64,000 nucleotides of DNA from Roseimaritima ulvae (GTDB lineage: Bacteria > Planctomycetota > Planctomycetia > Pirellulales > Pirellulaceae). The position numbers were made by a program, and so were the translations under genes. A model generated the notes under the pieces. The model was not told the origin of the DNA. It saw nothing but the letters and a program-made list of their open reading frames with translations, and made no database searches. Below are positions 44,448 through 54,135 of this stretch, one piece after another. Where the stretch lies: NCBI RefSeq assembly GCF_008065135.1, contig NZ_CP042914.1, positions 8,148,516 through 8,212,515 on the forward strand, given 5' to 3'. The number at the start of each line of letters is the position of its first letter. The first letter of the stretch is position 1.

Positions 44448-44524
44448 AAAACGACCTGGGAATGTCGTTTTGCGTCGCCGGAGCCTGTTGACTTGGATAC
44501 TTGTCCTTCCAAGTCAGCAGGCTC
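44448..44524. terminator. Two hairpins between convergent transcripts
   Basis: Hairpin one: AAAACGAC (44448-44455) / GTCGTTTT (44464-44471), an A-rich/T-rich stem usable in both directions. Hairpin two: GAGCCTGTTGACTTGG (44481-44496) / CCAAGTCAGCAGGCTC (44509-44524), a 16-bp stem with one G-T pair. They separate the DUF1559 operon from the leftward 73-codon gene. Confidence 0.65.
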
Positions 44525-44547
44525 TGGTCATTTCCGCTCTTTCGGGT

Positions 44548-44769
44548 TTAACGCTTTTCCTTGGCCGCTGCGTTGTCTTGCATCAGGCGGTCGAAATTGA
44601 GCCAGCTCATCTTGCAACCGCTGCTGGCGCCGGCCGGGAACCAGACCAGCGAACCGTTGGATACTTCCAATGTGCCCAGCATGGCACCATCGCGTTTGAC
44701 CGTGAAAATCACGTCTTCGCGTTTTAGTGGACGCGGCGGCATGTCTACAGATACATCGTGCTTCGCCAT
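44548..44769 (-). CDS. Small hypothetical protein
   Basis: 73 residues from ATG 44769; a longer frame to 44856 is arginine-rich and unlikely. The sequence MAKHDVSVDMPPRPLKREDVIFTVKRDGAMLGTLEVSNGSLVWFPAGASSGCKMSWLNFDRLM looks like a compact beta-rich domain with a basic tail. I think similar small proteins occur in related planctomycetes, but I cannot name a family. It stands alone between convergent and divergent genes. Confidence 0.7.
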   Translation of the reverse strand: MAKHDVSVDMPPRPLKREDVIFTVKRDGAMLGTLEVSNGSLVWFPAGASSGCKMSWLNFDRLMQDNAAAKEKR

Positions 44770-44984
44770 TGTCGGCTCCAGAATTGAGTTAGGGGCACAC
44801 GTCGGGTCCTTATTGTAGCGAGGGCGACGGGGACCCCGCCTCCTGCCCGGGGCCACCGATCCGCACAGGTGTGCCCTCCCGCATCCTCAAAGAGGCCGAT
44901 CAATGGGTTTTTACGCAATGGCACGGGCTTTGCCTCTCTACACGACTCACACTGCTCCCTCTTCCCTCGCTCACTGGTATTCCC

Positions 44985-45269
44985 ATGTCTACCACGCCTT
45001 CGGCACACACCGATCCTCACTCGGCAACCGCAAAGCGGGAGCCGCTACGGCCGGTCGAGCCCGTGCTGATCCGTGCCCAACAGGCCCTGGCGGCCTCCGA
45101 ATATGCGGAACTACGACAGCTTGACTGTGAATTTTTCGCCGGCGTGCTGACGTTGCGGGGGACCGTCAGCAGTTTTTACATGAAGCAGCTGGCCCAAGAG
45201 AGTCTACGTGGACTCGATGACGTGCATTGCATCGCCAACCAGGTCCGCGTCGCGGATCGCCGGCAGTAG
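44985..45269 (+). CDS. BON-domain protein
   Basis: 94 residues from ATG 44985; the frame opens earlier at 44871 without a good start. A BON-like alpha/beta domain occupies about 28-90 (QALAASEYAELRQLDCEFFAGVLTLRGTVSSFYMKQLAQESLRGLDDVHCIANQVRVAD). No signal peptide is seen. BON domains bind membranes or polysaccharides; here they may be soluble. It is followed 55 bp downstream by a cytochrome-like gene. Confidence 0.85.
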   Translation: MSTTPSAHTDPHSATAKREPLRPVEPVLIRAQQALAASEYAELRQLDCEFFAGVLTLRGTVSSFYMKQLAQESLRGLDDVHCIANQVRVADRRQ

Positions 45270-45324
45270 TCCGCCAATGTCACGCTTACCAACCCGGAAA
45301 ACGATCACCACCAAAGGATTGAAC

Positions 45325-45813
45325 ATGAATCGACTGACCACCAGCCTTGCCCTTGCCACTTTAGTTGTCTCCACCTCGGCAGTTTCCATGCTTGTCTGCC
45401 CACCGCAGCTGTCGGCCGACGAGCCAGCACGGACTGCGGCCCAAGCAGCGACACAGCCCGTCGCCGAACCGCAAACGATGAGTTTCTGGATGGGCAAGAA
45501 GCTGGACCATTCGCAGGGCATCTTGCGGGCTTTGGCGGAATCGGATTTCGAGGCCATCGCCGAGCACGCGCGTCAGTTGCAGCGGCTGAACAAGGTGGAA
45601 GGCTTTGTGCGCCGTCGCAATCCGGACTACACGGCCCACCTGCAATACTTCGCCCGCATCAGCAAGGAGCTCACTCAGCAGGCCGAGCAGGAAAACATCG
45701 AAGGCACCACCTTGGCCTTCAACCAGCTGACCGTCAGCTGTGTCCGCTGCCACCAAACCCTGCGGCAGCACGACCAACAGCCCGACCTGAGCAAACCGGC
45801 GGCGGCGAAATAA
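45325..45813 (+). CDS. Exported mono-heme cytochrome c-like protein
   Basis: 162 residues from ATG 45325, with AAAGGA six bases ahead. A signal peptide (TTSLALATLVVSTSAVSMLVCPPQLSA) is followed by a four-helix pattern and a C-terminal CVRCH heme motif near residue 145 (LTVSCVRCHQTLRQ), as in cytochromes c'. It probably transfers electrons or binds small gases in the periplasm; that is family inference. The inverted-repeat element at 45833 lies 20 bp after its stop. Confidence 0.85.
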   Translation: MNRLTTSLALATLVVSTSAVSMLVCPPQLSADEPARTAAQAATQPVAEPQTMSFWMGKKLDHSQGILRALAESDFEAIAEHARQLQRLNKVEGFVRRRNPDYTAHLQYFARISKELTQQAEQENIEGTTLAFNQLTVSCVRCHQTLRQHDQQPDLSKPAAAK

Positions 45814-45832
45814 TCGTCACGTGCGTCAGGCT

Positions 45833-45898
45833 CGTAGCCGAACTCGCCAGACTTTGGAAACCCGTACTGCCGTCCAAACTCTGGCGAGTTCGGCTACG
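45833..45898. repeat. Inverted-repeat element, near-perfect copy
   Basis: Arms 45833-45857 (CGTAGCCGAACTCGCCAGAC...) and 45874-45898 (...GGCGAGTTCGGCTACG) match over 24 of 25 positions around a 16-base loop. It lies between convergent genes and contains the stop codon (45894-45896) of the small leftward gene. Best representative of the family. Confidence 0.9.
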
Positions 45899-46124
45899 AA
45901 ACGGCGATGGTTTTCCTTAGTACGTCCGTCATCTCATTGCCGAGCAGTATTTGATCGCTGTGCAGCGGGCAGAATACGGCGACTTGATCGAAATACCGCT
46001 GGCTAATGGCGAGGTTCAATAAATCTTCGGCGGCCAACGTTTGGCGGCCGGCGCGGCGGGTGAGTTGGAATCGAATCGAACCCAATCCTTCGTAGCTGCG
46101 ATACACCACTTCGGTGCAAACCAT
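45894..46124 (-). CDS. Small hypothetical protein
   Basis: 76 residues from ATG 46124. The amino-acid composition is protein-like (TEVVYRSYEGLGSIRFQLTRRAGR, LLNLAISQRYFDQVAVFC) rather than the arginine/proline bias of antisense frames, and no other gene covers this stretch. No family is recognised. Its stop codon is supplied by the inverted-repeat element, so the original end may have been different. Confidence 0.5.
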   Translation of the reverse strand: MVCTEVVYRSYEGLGSIRFQLTRRAGRQTLAAEDLLNLAISQRYFDQVAVFCPLHSDQILLGNEMTDVLRKTIAVS

Positions 46125-46210
46125 CCGATCGATCGGGGGCCACCGAAGGCGTATACTGGAGGGAATGTGTAGGTTGATGGCAGGTTATCCCGTCTTTAGA
46201 AAGCAAGCTC

Positions 46211-46999
46211 ATGAGTTCCGGTCAGCCCGTCCCCCAAAACCCTTATCCACAGCAACCTCAGCCGACGGGGCCCTACCCTGCTCCGCCGCCGAAATCCAAT
46301 ACCGGCTTGGTGCTGTTGATCATCGGACTGGTGGCGATCCCCGTGATGCTGGTCTGCGGCGGGATTCTGGTGGCGTTGCTGCTGCCGGCTGTGCAAGCCG
46401 GTCGCGAAGCCGCTCGCCGTATGGCGTGCAGCAACAACATGAAGCAGATCGGCTTGGCGATGCACAACTATCACGATGCCTATGGCTCGTTCCCGCCGGC
46501 CTACACGGTCGACGAATCCGGTCAGCGACTGCACAGTTGGCGGACCTTGATCCTGCCGTTTATGGAACAGCAAGCCCTGCACGAATCGATCGATTTTTCT
46601 AAACCCTGGGACGATCCGGCCAATCAGATGGCCGCCAATACGATGATTCCCGCCTACGCCTGCCCGTCTTCGGCAATCGATCCGACAATGACCAGTTACG
46701 TGGCCGTGGTCGACCCCAGCGCGGTGATGTCCGGTACCGATGGTATCAAGATACGGGCCATCCTGGATGGCACCAGCAATACGATCATGGTCACCGAAGT
46801 GGCCAGCGAAGATGCCGTGCCCTGGATGAGCCCCAACGACATCAGTATGCCGGCGTTTGTCAACATGGCGGCCAGCGGTCGCGGCAATCATCCGGGCGGT
46901 GGAAATGTGCTGTTCTGTGATGGTTCAGTGCAGTTCATGACCGAGAACACCGATGCAAATGTGCGCAGCAGTTTGGTGACCAGAGACGCGCAAGATTAA
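46211..46999 (+). CDS. DUF1559 protein with proline-rich N-terminus instead of a pilin leader
   Basis: 262 residues. The first 28 residues are proline/glutamine-rich ([23 protein letters not shown]), followed by a membrane span ([30 protein letters not shown]) that merges into the DUF1559 signature [27 protein letters not shown] and the terminal [18 protein letters not shown]. The GFTLVELLVV leader is absent, so it is unlikely to be processed as a prepilin. It is a known minor architecture of the family. A tandem palindromic repeat follows the stop. Confidence 0.9.
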   Translation: MSSGQPVPQNPYPQQPQPTGPYPAPPPKSNTGLVLLIIGLVAIPVMLVCGGILVALLLPAVQAGREAARRMACSNNMKQIGLAMHNYHDAYGSFPPAYTVDESGQRLHSWRTLILPFMEQQALHESIDFSKPWDDPANQMAANTMIPAYACPSSAIDPTMTSYVAVVDPSAVMSGTDGIKIRAILDGTSNTIMVTEVASEDAVPWMSPNDISMPAFVNMAASGRGNHPGGGNVLFCDGSVQFMTENTDANVRSSLVTRDAQD

Positions 47000-47002
47000 G
47001 CG

Positions 47003-47128
47003 GTACGTCAGGCTTTCTAGCCTGACTGGAGAAGCTTGGATGTCAGCCTGGAAAGGCCGACGTACGTCAGGCCTTCTAGCCTGACAAGAAGGGCCGTGGA
47101 TGTCAGCCTGGAAAGGCCGACGTACGAG
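47003..47128. repeat. Two tandem copies of a 60-bp palindromic unit
   Basis: Each unit has GTACGTCAGGC(T/C)TTCTAGCCTGAC at its left and TGTCAGCCTGGAAAGGCCGA at its right (right halves at 47041-47066 and 47101-47126 are identical). The stop codon of the leftward HAD gene (47103-47105) lies inside unit two. Confidence 0.85.
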
Positions 47129-47933
47129 GGGCGTAGTGCCGCAGGCCTTCCAGGACTCCGCTGGTGGCCATTGCCTTGGCCACGTACAGCCGGTCCGTCC
47201 AGCCTTGCGATTGATGGGTCTGGCGGACTTGTTGGACCACTGTGTCGGCGGCGTTGCCGACGACGATGCTGCGATAGCCGGCCGTCAATGCCGCCACGTC
47301 ATTTCCGGAATCGCCGGCGAATAGAATCGCTTGCCGATCCAGATCCTGCTGCTGCGACCAAAACTCCAGCGCGTGGGCTTTGGAGACGCCGCGCGGTAAC
47401 AGATCGATCAGGCCGTCGTTATTGAACGGATCGACGCTGGCGATCACCCGGTAGGGAGCCGCCGTGGTTTGTAAGCGAGCTTCGATTTGTTCGACGATCC
47501 CGTCCAACCCCGCGGCGTCGGCGTAGTAGCTGAGCTTAAACGGTCCCTGTTTTTCGCTTTCCTGCAGACGCATCCCATCGATCGCGGCCAGGTGCTGCTG
47601 CAACCGCTCGACCGTCGTGCCTTCGATACGTTGTTGCAAGTGTTGGGCGTACGCGGTCACCGGGGCAAAGTCGTCGTTGGGCTGGCGGGCGAACAAGGAC
47701 GTGCCGACGTCGCAGATGATCCACTGGGGCAGCGGCAATTGGTACTGCGTGATGGCTTGCTGCACCGATTCGAAGTGCCGACCGGTAACAAACACCAGCG
47801 ATGCCTTGCGCTGCTGCAATTCCGTTTGCAGGACGGATAGATCTCGACGATGTTGCGGGTTGTCGTCCAGCGGAATCAGGGTGCCGTCCAGATCCGTGGC
47901 CAGAACCAGCGGCGCGGTGTGGGGCGAATTCAC
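47103..47933 (-). CDS. HAD-family sucrose-phosphate-phosphatase-like hydrolase
   Basis: 276 residues from GTG 47933, with AGGAAACC ahead of it. Motif I is DLDGTL (nucleophile D14, D16), the Thr/Ser motif is FVTGRHF, and motif IV is FAGDSGNDVAAL. It resembles cyanobacterial sucrose-6F-phosphate phosphatase and the C-terminal half of the neighbouring sucrose-phosphate synthase (the two end similarly: VVGNAADT..., VLEGLRHY vs ILEGIHYY). It is the third gene of a leftward sucrose cluster. The last roughly seven codons and the stop are read from a repeat element. Confidence 0.85.
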   Translation of the reverse strand: MNSPHTAPLVLATDLDGTLIPLDDNPQHRRDLSVLQTELQQRKASLVFVTGRHFESVQQAITQYQLPLPQWIICDVGTSLFARQPNDDFAPVTAYAQHLQQRIEGTTVERLQQHLAAIDGMRLQESEKQGPFKLSYYADAAGLDGIVEQIEARLQTTAAPYRVIASVDPFNNDGLIDLLPRGVSKAHALEFWSQQQDLDRQAILFAGDSGNDVAALTAGYRSIVVGNAADTVVQQVRQTHQSQGWTDRLYVAKAMATSGVLEGLRHYAPRTSAFPG

Positions 47934-47967
47934 GTTGGTTTCCTATGGAAGGTTCAGCCTGTAGCCA

Positions 47968-48064
47968 CACTTCACCCTCGCTCTGGGAGGGTCGAGCCTT
48001 AGCGAGGGGAGAGTGCAATGCTATTGAGTGTCTGTCCCCACGCTCTGGCGAGCGTAGCTACGGG
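47968..48064. repeat. Composite inverted-repeat element
   Basis: Left part (47968-48026) is the CTTCACCCTCGCTCTGGGAG type also seen at 10707 and 34424. The right part (48037-48064) reads CACGCTCTGGCGAGCGTAGC and belongs to the other family. It fills the gap between the amylosucrase and HAD genes. Confidence 0.7.
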
Positions 48065-48073
48065 GAGCGTGGA

Positions 48074-50080
48074 TTACACGCGTTTGAGCCAGAGGATTTG
48101 ATAGGGTTCGATGTGTAGGTCTTGACTGGTGCCGTAGGTTTGCCCGCTCAGAGCGTCTTCGAAAAATCGCCCCAGGCCGGCGGTTCTCAGCATGTTGCCA
48201 GACATCGACTGCGGACGTTCGCAGAAGTTGGCGACGACGATCAAGCGATGGGCGTCGCGGTGACGCACGAAACTCAGCACATGGGGATTGCCGGTGTTGA
48301 CCAGTTCCATGTTTTGTCCGGCCAGCGCGGGCAACGAACTGCGGACGGCGATCATGTTTTGCAGGGCGCGGTACAGACGCCGCCGGATCGAGCCGCCTTC
48401 GACCGTTACGCTGTCGTCCAGCTCTTCCAAGAACTCCCACTTCATCTTAGGCCGATGGACCCAGCGGGTATCACCGGCTTTCGCCGGGTCTTTGACGAAA
48501 TCGTAGTCGTTCAACATGCCCCATTCTTCGCCCAGGTACAGCAGCGGGATGCCGCCGATGCTGAGCGTTACGCCTTGTAGCAACAGGATCCGACCGATGG
48601 CTTCCTGTTTGGCCGTTTCGTCGTCCTCTTCGATCGCCAATTCCAGACCGGCCAGCGACGCCATCGTGCCGGCGATCCGCATATCCCCGGTGGCCAAGTT
48701 CTCTTGAAAGGGAATCCCGCGTGCGAACGAGCCTTCGAACTGGCCGGTGTAGAAACGATTTAAGAACTGTCGATGGTTGTAGGCGTTGATGCCGATGGCC
48801 GCCGCGTCGGCATCGTCAAACGTCCAGCCGATATCGTCGTGACAGCGGAGGTAGTTGACCCAAGCGGTTTCTGTCGGCAGCTTATGACGATGGCTGAGCG
48901 ACTGGGACAGCAGCTTGACCTCGCGTGTGGCCAGCGATTCCCAGAGCAGCGCCATCAGCGTGGGGTTGTACGAGATCTGGCATTCGTCGCGGCCGATGTA
49001 CTTAACCACTTCGTCGGGATGCACGATGGCTTCGGACTTAAACAACAGCCCCGGCGTGGCGATGCGGGCCAGGCGATTGAAGGCCTGAATCAGTAGATGC
49101 GCCTGGGGCAGGTTCTCACAGCTGGTGCCCATCTGTTTCCAGATAAACGCCACCGCATCGAGCCGCAGGATGTCGACGCCGGTATCGGCGATGAAAAACA
49201 TCTCTTCCAGCATCGCGCGGAACACGGCGGGATTGTGATAGTTCAGATCCCACTGGAAATTATTAAAGGTGGTCCACACCCATTGCTGCATGCCGTCGTG
49301 CCAGGTGAAGTTTCCGCGACGGACGGTGGGAAAAATTTCCCGCAGCGTCCGCTCGTACTGATCGGGCATCTCGCGGTCGGGAAAGATGTAATAGAACTGC
49401 TGGTACTCCAGATCACCGGCCTGAGCTCGCTGGGCCCATTCGTGATCGTCCGAGGTATGGTTGAAGACAAAGTCCAAGACCAGGGTGATGCCCGCCTCGC
49501 GGAGGTCATCCGCCAACAGTTTGAGATCTTCCAGCGTGCCCAGTCGGGGGTCAACCGAGCGGTAGTTGCTGATCGCGTAGCCGCCGTCGTTGTCGCCGGG
49601 GCGGACGGCGAACAGAGGCATCAAGTGCAAGTAGGTCAGGCCCAGACTTTGAAAGTAGCCGATGTGTTGGCGGAGCTGGCCGAGGTTGTCGCTGAACAGG
49701 TCCACGTACAGCGCGCCGCCGACCATCTTTTCGGACATGAACCAATCGGGTTCATTGATGCGGTGATGGTCCACAGCGCGAAGTGCCGCGGGACGGTTTG
49801 CCCAGGCCTGAGCGGCCGTGAGCAGGATCTGTTCCAGGTGGTAGAAGAAGTCGTAGCGGTCGCCGTACAGCTCGCGCAGCAGTACGAACAACGGCAGCCA
49901 ATGTTCTTCGAGCCGCGTTTCAAATTCGTGCTGGACTTTGGCGTCGGTACCCGCCGCTTGCCAAACCGGTTCAATCCGTGGCAATAACCGCTTCAGAGAC
50001 AGCTCGGATTCGAACTGGATGCCACGCGACGCACCGGGGGCGCCCACTGTGGCGGTCCCGTTAAGATTCGATCCGATCAT
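48074..50080 (-). CDS. Amylosucrase-like GH13 glucosyltransferase
   Basis: 668 residues. An N-terminal helical domain (about 25-110, ending [29 protein letters not shown]) is characteristic of amylosucrase. The barrel has region I LDFVFNHT, the nucleophile Asp in [11 protein letters not shown], the acid/base Glu in LLFKSEAIV, and the stabilising Asp in CHDDIGW. Members split sucrose, building alpha-glucan, or in related enzymes phosphorolyse or hydrolyse it. The ATG overlaps the upstream synthase gene's end by 20 bp, so the pair is probably translated together. Confidence 0.9.
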   Translation of the reverse strand: MIGSNLNGTATVGAPGASRGIQFESELSLKRLLPRIEPVWQAAGTDAKVQHEFETRLEEHWLPLFVLLRELYGDRYDFFYHLEQILLTAAQAWANRPAALRAVDHHRINEPDWFMSEKMVGGALYVDLFSDNLGQLRQHIGYFQSLGLTYLHLMPLFAVRPGDNDGGYAISNYRSVDPRLGTLEDLKLLADDLREAGITLVLDFVFNHTSDDHEWAQRAQAGDLEYQQFYYIFPDREMPDQYERTLREIFPTVRRGNFTWHDGMQQWVWTTFNNFQWDLNYHNPAVFRAMLEEMFFIADTGVDILRLDAVAFIWKQMGTSCENLPQAHLLIQAFNRLARIATPGLLFKSEAIVHPDEVVKYIGRDECQISYNPTLMALLWESLATREVKLLSQSLSHRHKLPTETAWVNYLRCHDDIGWTFDDADAAAIGINAYNHRQFLNRFYTGQFEGSFARGIPFQENLATGDMRIAGTMASLAGLELAIEEDDETAKQEAIGRILLLQGVTLSIGGIPLLYLGEEWGMLNDYDFVKDPAKAGDTRWVHRPKMKWEFLEELDDSVTVEGGSIRRRLYRALQNMIAVRSSLPALAGQNMELVNTGNPHVLSFVRHRDAHRLIVVANFCERPQSMSGNMLRTAGLGRFFEDALSGQTYGTSQDLHIEPYQILWLKRV

Positions 50081-52220
50081 TCGGTATGACGATGTTGTCT
50101 AAGAATTGGTAATAGTGAATCCCCTCCAAAATGCCACGTGCATGCTCGGCCTGGGCGAAATAGACGCGAGGTCGATTACGAATTTCTTCCAGTTCGGGGC
50201 TGTAGTTGCCTACGACCACCCCCAAAGTGCGGCCTAGCAGCATCCCCGCATCGTTGCCCGAATCGCCGGCGACCAGCACATTATCGGGCGAAAAGCCCCA
50301 TTTCCAGAGCAAATGCCGCATTGACAGATCACTGCCGCCGCGGACGGGAATAATATCTAAATACATGCCTAGTGACAGAACAACCTTAGCACGCAATCCG
50401 GCGCCGCGAAGGGCCTTGTGAACTTCGGTCACGCTGGGCGAATTCTCAGGGTCGATCTCATAGCTGATTTTGTATTCCGACTGATGGGTTTCGTCCTGCA
50501 AATGGAAGCCCGGCAGCGTATCCAACAGCTCGCGGATTTCGTCGGGCTTCCAGGCAAACCCGATCTGCTGCCGCCACGAACGGTCGGGCGTCAGGTTTTG
50601 GCCATAGTGCAGCTGGGTGCCGGCGTCGGTATCGATCAGATCCGGCTGGGGCAGATTCAATTCCTCGATCATCTGCAAGGCGCTGTCCAAGCGGCGGCCT
50701 GTGGCGATCCCAAAGCCGATGTGGTCGTGCTCGCGAATCATGTCGTTAAATTCGGCCAAGCCTTCCGGATCGCCGGTCAAGGTATTGTCCAAGTCGGTGA
50801 TGATGATCCGATCGAACTCGGGCAGCCGCCGTTTGGAGGTTTGCTGGAGGGCCGGCGTGGGGCTGTTCTCCAGGATATCGTTCAGGTCGCGGAGGTAGCG
50901 ATGGGCGTGATTGTTCCAAGCGTAATGCTGGCGGGTGCCGGCGATTCCCGCTTCGGACCACTGCTGCCATTGTTCGGGTTCGGTGAGTACCCGCAGCAAC
51001 GACTTTTCAATCCCCTTGCCGTCCATCGGATCGATCAATAGCCCGTTATTGCAGTTGGCGATGATGTCCCGCGGACCGCCGTCATTGGTGGCCACGATCG
51101 GCAACCCGGTGGCGCCGGCTTCCAGCAGCGTTAAACCAAACGGCTCGGTCAGGGCGGGATTCACAAATACGCCGTGAGTGGACACCGCCAAACGATACAG
51201 ATCGGGGACGTCCGTGGGGGTGTGCATTTTGGGATACGCCACCCGGCCATACAGATCGTAGAGGTCGATTTTGTGCAGCACGTTATGGATTACGTGTCGC
51301 TGCGACTTGGGCAACTCGTTCATGTCGGTGCGGGTTCCCATCACCAGCACCAAGTTGGCGATCTCCTGCAGCTCTTCGCTCTGCCCATAGACGTCGACCA
51401 GCATCTCTAGATTTTTACGCTCATCCGGGCGGGCCATGGCCAGGATCATGGGCTTGTCGGGATCCCGCAGAAAACAGTCGATTTTCTTGGCGAATGCGGG
51501 CGGTTCCCAATCGGCGTCGAGCGGCGAGAATTCGGTCAGGTCGACGCCCGGCGGGATGACCTCCATCCGCTCGGGCTGGTAGTGATCGTACAGCTCGTAC
51601 TGCTGCTGGATTTCTTGATTGGTACTGGTGACGACCATCGAAGCCGTTTCCAACGCAATCTCTTCGGCTTCGATACGCTGCGTGAACTTGTATTTTCTCT
51701 CCAGCGACTCCGGACTCGCTTTCCCCAAACTCAACCGCTGACGCTTGACGCGGCCCAGCGAGTGTCCGGTGAAGATAAACGGGACGTGCAGCAATTGAGC
51801 CAAGTGGGCTCCGGCCAAGCCGGCGTCGGCGTAGTGCCCATGAATGATGTTCGGCAGGCCATGGCGACGGAAGTGGATCAGCGTCTGGTCGATAAACATC
51901 TCCAGATACGGCCACAGCGACTCTTTCTTCAGATAACGTTTAGGGCCGAAGGGAATCCGCACGATTTTTGCATTTTCGCACAGCGGCTCTTCCAGCTGAG
52001 CGTATTGCTCGTCCAAGCGGGGGTCGATGATTTGCCGGGTCAGCAATTCGACTTCGCGAACCTGCGGCTGGGCGGCCAGTTCGCGAGCCAGCTCCAGAAC
52101 GTACTTGATCTGTCCACCGGTGTCGGAATCGAAACCCAAAGGAGGATCCTTGGCCCGGATCAGCCCGTGCAGGCTGATGAGAGAAATTTTCAGTGAGTTG
52201 TCTTCGGCAAGAAGGTTCAT
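50061..52220 (-). CDS. Sucrose-phosphate synthase with fused HAD phosphatase domain
   Basis: 719 residues from ATG 52220 (AAGGG close by); frames reaching 52274 are also open. A glycosyltransferase-B domain (about 10-460) has ISLHGLIRA...[30 protein letters not shown] and the nucleotide-sugar signature [27 protein letters not shown]-terminal HAD domain (about 480-719) has the intact motif [16 protein letters not shown] and [13 protein letters not shown]. It makes sucrose-6-phosphate from UDP/ADP-glucose and fructose-6-phosphate and, because the catalytic Asp pair is kept, can probably also dephosphorylate it. Amylosucrase and another HAD phosphatase follow. Confidence 0.92.
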   Translation of the reverse strand: MNLLAEDNSLKISLISLHGLIRAKDPPLGFDSDTGGQIKYVLELARELAAQPQVREVELLTRQIIDPRLDEQYAQLEEPLCENAKIVRIPFGPKRYLKKESLWPYLEMFIDQTLIHFRRHGLPNIIHGHYADAGLAGAHLAQLLHVPFIFTGHSLGRVKRQRLSLGKASPESLERKYKFTQRIEAEEIALETASMVVTSTNQEIQQQYELYDHYQPERMEVIPPGVDLTEFSPLDADWEPPAFAKKIDCFLRDPDKPMILAMARPDERKNLEMLVDVYGQSEELQEIANLVLVMGTRTDMNELPKSQRHVIHNVLHKIDLYDLYGRVAYPKMHTPTDVPDLYRLAVSTHGVFVNPALTEPFGLTLLEAGATGLPIVATNDGGPRDIIANCNNGLLIDPMDGKGIEKSLLRVLTEPEQWQQWSEAGIAGTRQHYAWNNHAHRYLRDLNDILENSPTPALQQTSKRRLPEFDRIIITDLDNTLTGDPEGLAEFNDMIREHDHIGFGIATGRRLDSALQMIEELNLPQPDLIDTDAGTQLHYGQNLTPDRSWRQQIGFAWKPDEIRELLDTLPGFHLQDETHQSEYKISYEIDPENSPSVTEVHKALRGAGLRAKVVLSLGMYLDIIPVRGGSDLSMRHLLWKWGFSPDNVLVAGDSGNDAGMLLGRTLGVVVGNYSPELEEIRNRPRVYFAQAEHARGILEGIHYYQFLDNIVIPNDRIES

Positions 52221-52505
52221 ATCGCCCTTGGTTTGAGGTGTCTCCGCTGTCAACAGACGAATCATGGTAACCATGCTCTGCTAAGGGATGAGAATAGAAT
52301 CAGGTATGGGGTGAAAATCCTTTATGGAGGAAAGACCACCGCAAATTTTGTGCCATCGGATTCTCAAGAAGTGCATCATGGTCAGCATACCGGGAGGAAC
52401 GCGAGCTATTCTAGCAGAATTCCGCTGCCGTAGCCGAACTCGCCAGAGTTTGGACGTTCTGCCCGTATTTCCAAAGTCTTGGCGACTTCGGCTACCGGCT
52501 AACAC
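52221..52505. other. Region upstream of the sucrose cluster
   Basis: Contains the inverted-repeat element at 52428-52496. The part 52221-52427 should hold the promoter of the leftward sucrose operon; no confident motif was seen and no gene is supported. Confidence 0.4.
52428..52496. repeat. Inverted-repeat element
   Basis: Left arm CCGTAGCCGAACTCGCCAGA (from 52428) and right arm TCTTGGCGACTTCGGCTACC (to 52496) form an imperfect palindrome, closely related to 45833-45898. Confidence 0.85.
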
Positions 52506-52543
52506 AAAAAAATCCTGGTCAGCTCTGTTGAGCTGACCAGGAT
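52506..52543 (-). terminator. Intrinsic terminator of the primary sigma factor gene
   Basis: ATCCTGGTCAGCTC (52512-52525) and GAGCTGACCAGGAT (52530-52543) form a perfect 14-bp stem with a 4-base loop. On the minus strand the stem is followed by a run of seven T residues (A-run 52506-52512). It lies 32 bp after the sigma gene stop. Confidence 0.95.
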
Positions 52544-52575
52544 GGTTGATTTGCTGGCAGGTGGGTTAGCCGCGG

Positions 52576-54135
52576 CTAGTCGAGGAAGCCGACGAGGTCT
52601 TGGCTGCGGCTGGGCTGCTGCAGCTTGCGAACCGCTTTGGCTTCGATCTGCCGGATACGTTCGCGGGTGACCTTAAAGATATGGCCGACCTCTTCCAGGG
52701 TGTAGCTGTAGCCGTCGCCCAGCCCGTACCGCAATTTGATAATTTCACGTTCGCGGTAGGAGAGGCTTTTGAGCACATTGTTAATGCGATCGCGAAGCAT
52801 ATCCTGAGCCGCCCCGATGGCCGGGCTTTCTGCCGTACCGTCGGGCAGCAGGTCGCCGAACTGACTGTCTTCGCTGTTGCCGACCGGGCGATCCAAGCTG
52901 ATCGGGTAGCGGCTCATGGCCAGCACGCGACGAGCTTCTTCGATGGTCGTTTCGGCGCGTCGAGCGGTTTCTTCGATCGTCGGTTCGCGGCCGAGTTCCT
53001 GCAGCAGCTGGCGAGCGACGTTCCGCACGCGGCTCATCGTTTCCACCATATGCACGGGGATCCGAATCGTCCGGCTTTGGTCGGCCACCGCACGGGTGAT
53101 GGCTTGGCGAATCCACCACGTGGCGTAGGTACAGAACTTAAAGCCACGGCGGTATTCGAATTTGTCGACCGCTCGCATCAGCCCGGCATTGCCTTCTTGG
53201 ATCAGGTCCAAGAAGGATAGTCCGCGGTTGCGGTATTTTTTGGCGATCGACACGACCAGTCGCAGGTTGCCTTCGCTGAGTTCGCGTTTGGCTTGCTGGT
53301 ATTCGCTGTAGACACGTTTGAGCAATTCCACGCGGCTGTTCAGCGAGGTCGGGGTTTCCTGGCAGGCGGTGAGGATCTGGCGGCGTTCTTGCAACAGACG
53401 GTCACGATCTTCGCGACCCTGCTTGGTTTTGCGAGCGGCTTTGATCAGCAGGTCGAGTTCTTGCAGGCGGTTGTTGAATTTCTCCAGCAACGCGATGCGG
53501 TTTTCGATGCGTTGGGTACGCAGGCCCAGTTCTTCGACCAAGCGAACGGCGCGACGACGGCGATGCGCCAGCGAACGCCAAGCTTCCTGGCGTCGTTCCT
53601 CGGAAGTCGATTTGCTCAGCGCGATCCGCCAATCGTGGCAGTTGCGACGCAGCAGCACCGACAGGGTTTTCAAGTTGTGTGGCAAGCGGCCGAGGATTTG
53701 TTCTTTTTCCAAACGATCCGTAACCGACACCTGGACGGTGCGGTCAAAGGGCAGCTCGCCGCGATGGACACGCTTGAGGGTCTTGTAGGCTTCGACCAGA
53801 ACGTAATGGTTTTCCAGCAGTTTGGAACGGAAGCGGCGACGGGTTTCCTCGATGCGTTTGGCCAGCAGAATTTCTTCGCGACGGGTCAGCAGCGGGATTT
53901 CGCCCATTTGCGTCAGGTACATGCGCACCGGATCGTCCGACCAGGTTTCACTCTCGTCGGGAACCAGCAAATCGTCGGGGCTGTCCAGTTGGACTTCGCC
54001 TTCAACGGCTTCTACCGCGGTGATCGCCGCCGATTCGTCTTCACTGTCATCGTGGGGCAGCTTGCGAAAATTGCCAACAACGTCGGTTGCGGCTGGCGCA
54101 TCATCCTCAAAATCATCCAGTAACGTCTGATACAA
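52576..54135 (-). CDS. rpoD: Primary-type RNA polymerase sigma factor (RpoD/SigA)
   Basis: 519 residues if started at TTG 54135, preceded by AAAGGAG at eight bases. A GTG 25 codons upstream lacks a ribosome binding site. Region 1.2 is [31 protein letters not shown] helical non-conserved insert of about 190 residues follows, then regions 2.1-2.4 ([56 protein letters not shown]) with the RpoD box, region 3, and region 4.2 ([28 protein letters not shown]). Acidic region 1.1 is short. Housekeeping sigma factors match this set; other group 1/2 paralogues may exist elsewhere. A strong terminator follows. Confidence 0.88.
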   Translation of the reverse strand: MYQTLLDDFEDDAPAATDVVGNFRKLPHDDSEDESAAITAVEAVEGEVQLDSPDDLLVPDESETWSDDPVRMYLTQMGEIPLLTRREEILLAKRIEETRRRFRSKLLENHYVLVEAYKTLKRVHRGELPFDRTVQVSVTDRLEKEQILGRLPHNLKTLSVLLRRNCHDWRIALSKSTSEERRQEAWRSLAHRRRRAVRLVEELGLRTQRIENRIALLEKFNNRLQELDLLIKAARKTKQGREDRDRLLQERRQILTACQETPTSLNSRVELLKRVYSEYQQAKRELSEGNLRLVVSIAKKYRNRGLSFLDLIQEGNAGLMRAVDKFEYRRGFKFCTYATWWIRQAITRAVADQSRTIRIPVHMVETMSRVRNVARQLLQELGREPTIEETARRAETTIEEARRVLAMSRYPISLDRPVGNSEDSQFGDLLPDGTAESPAIGAAQDMLRDRINNVLKSLSYREREIIKLRYGLGDGYSYTLEEVGHIFKVTRERIRQIEAKAVRKLQQPSRSQDLVGFLD

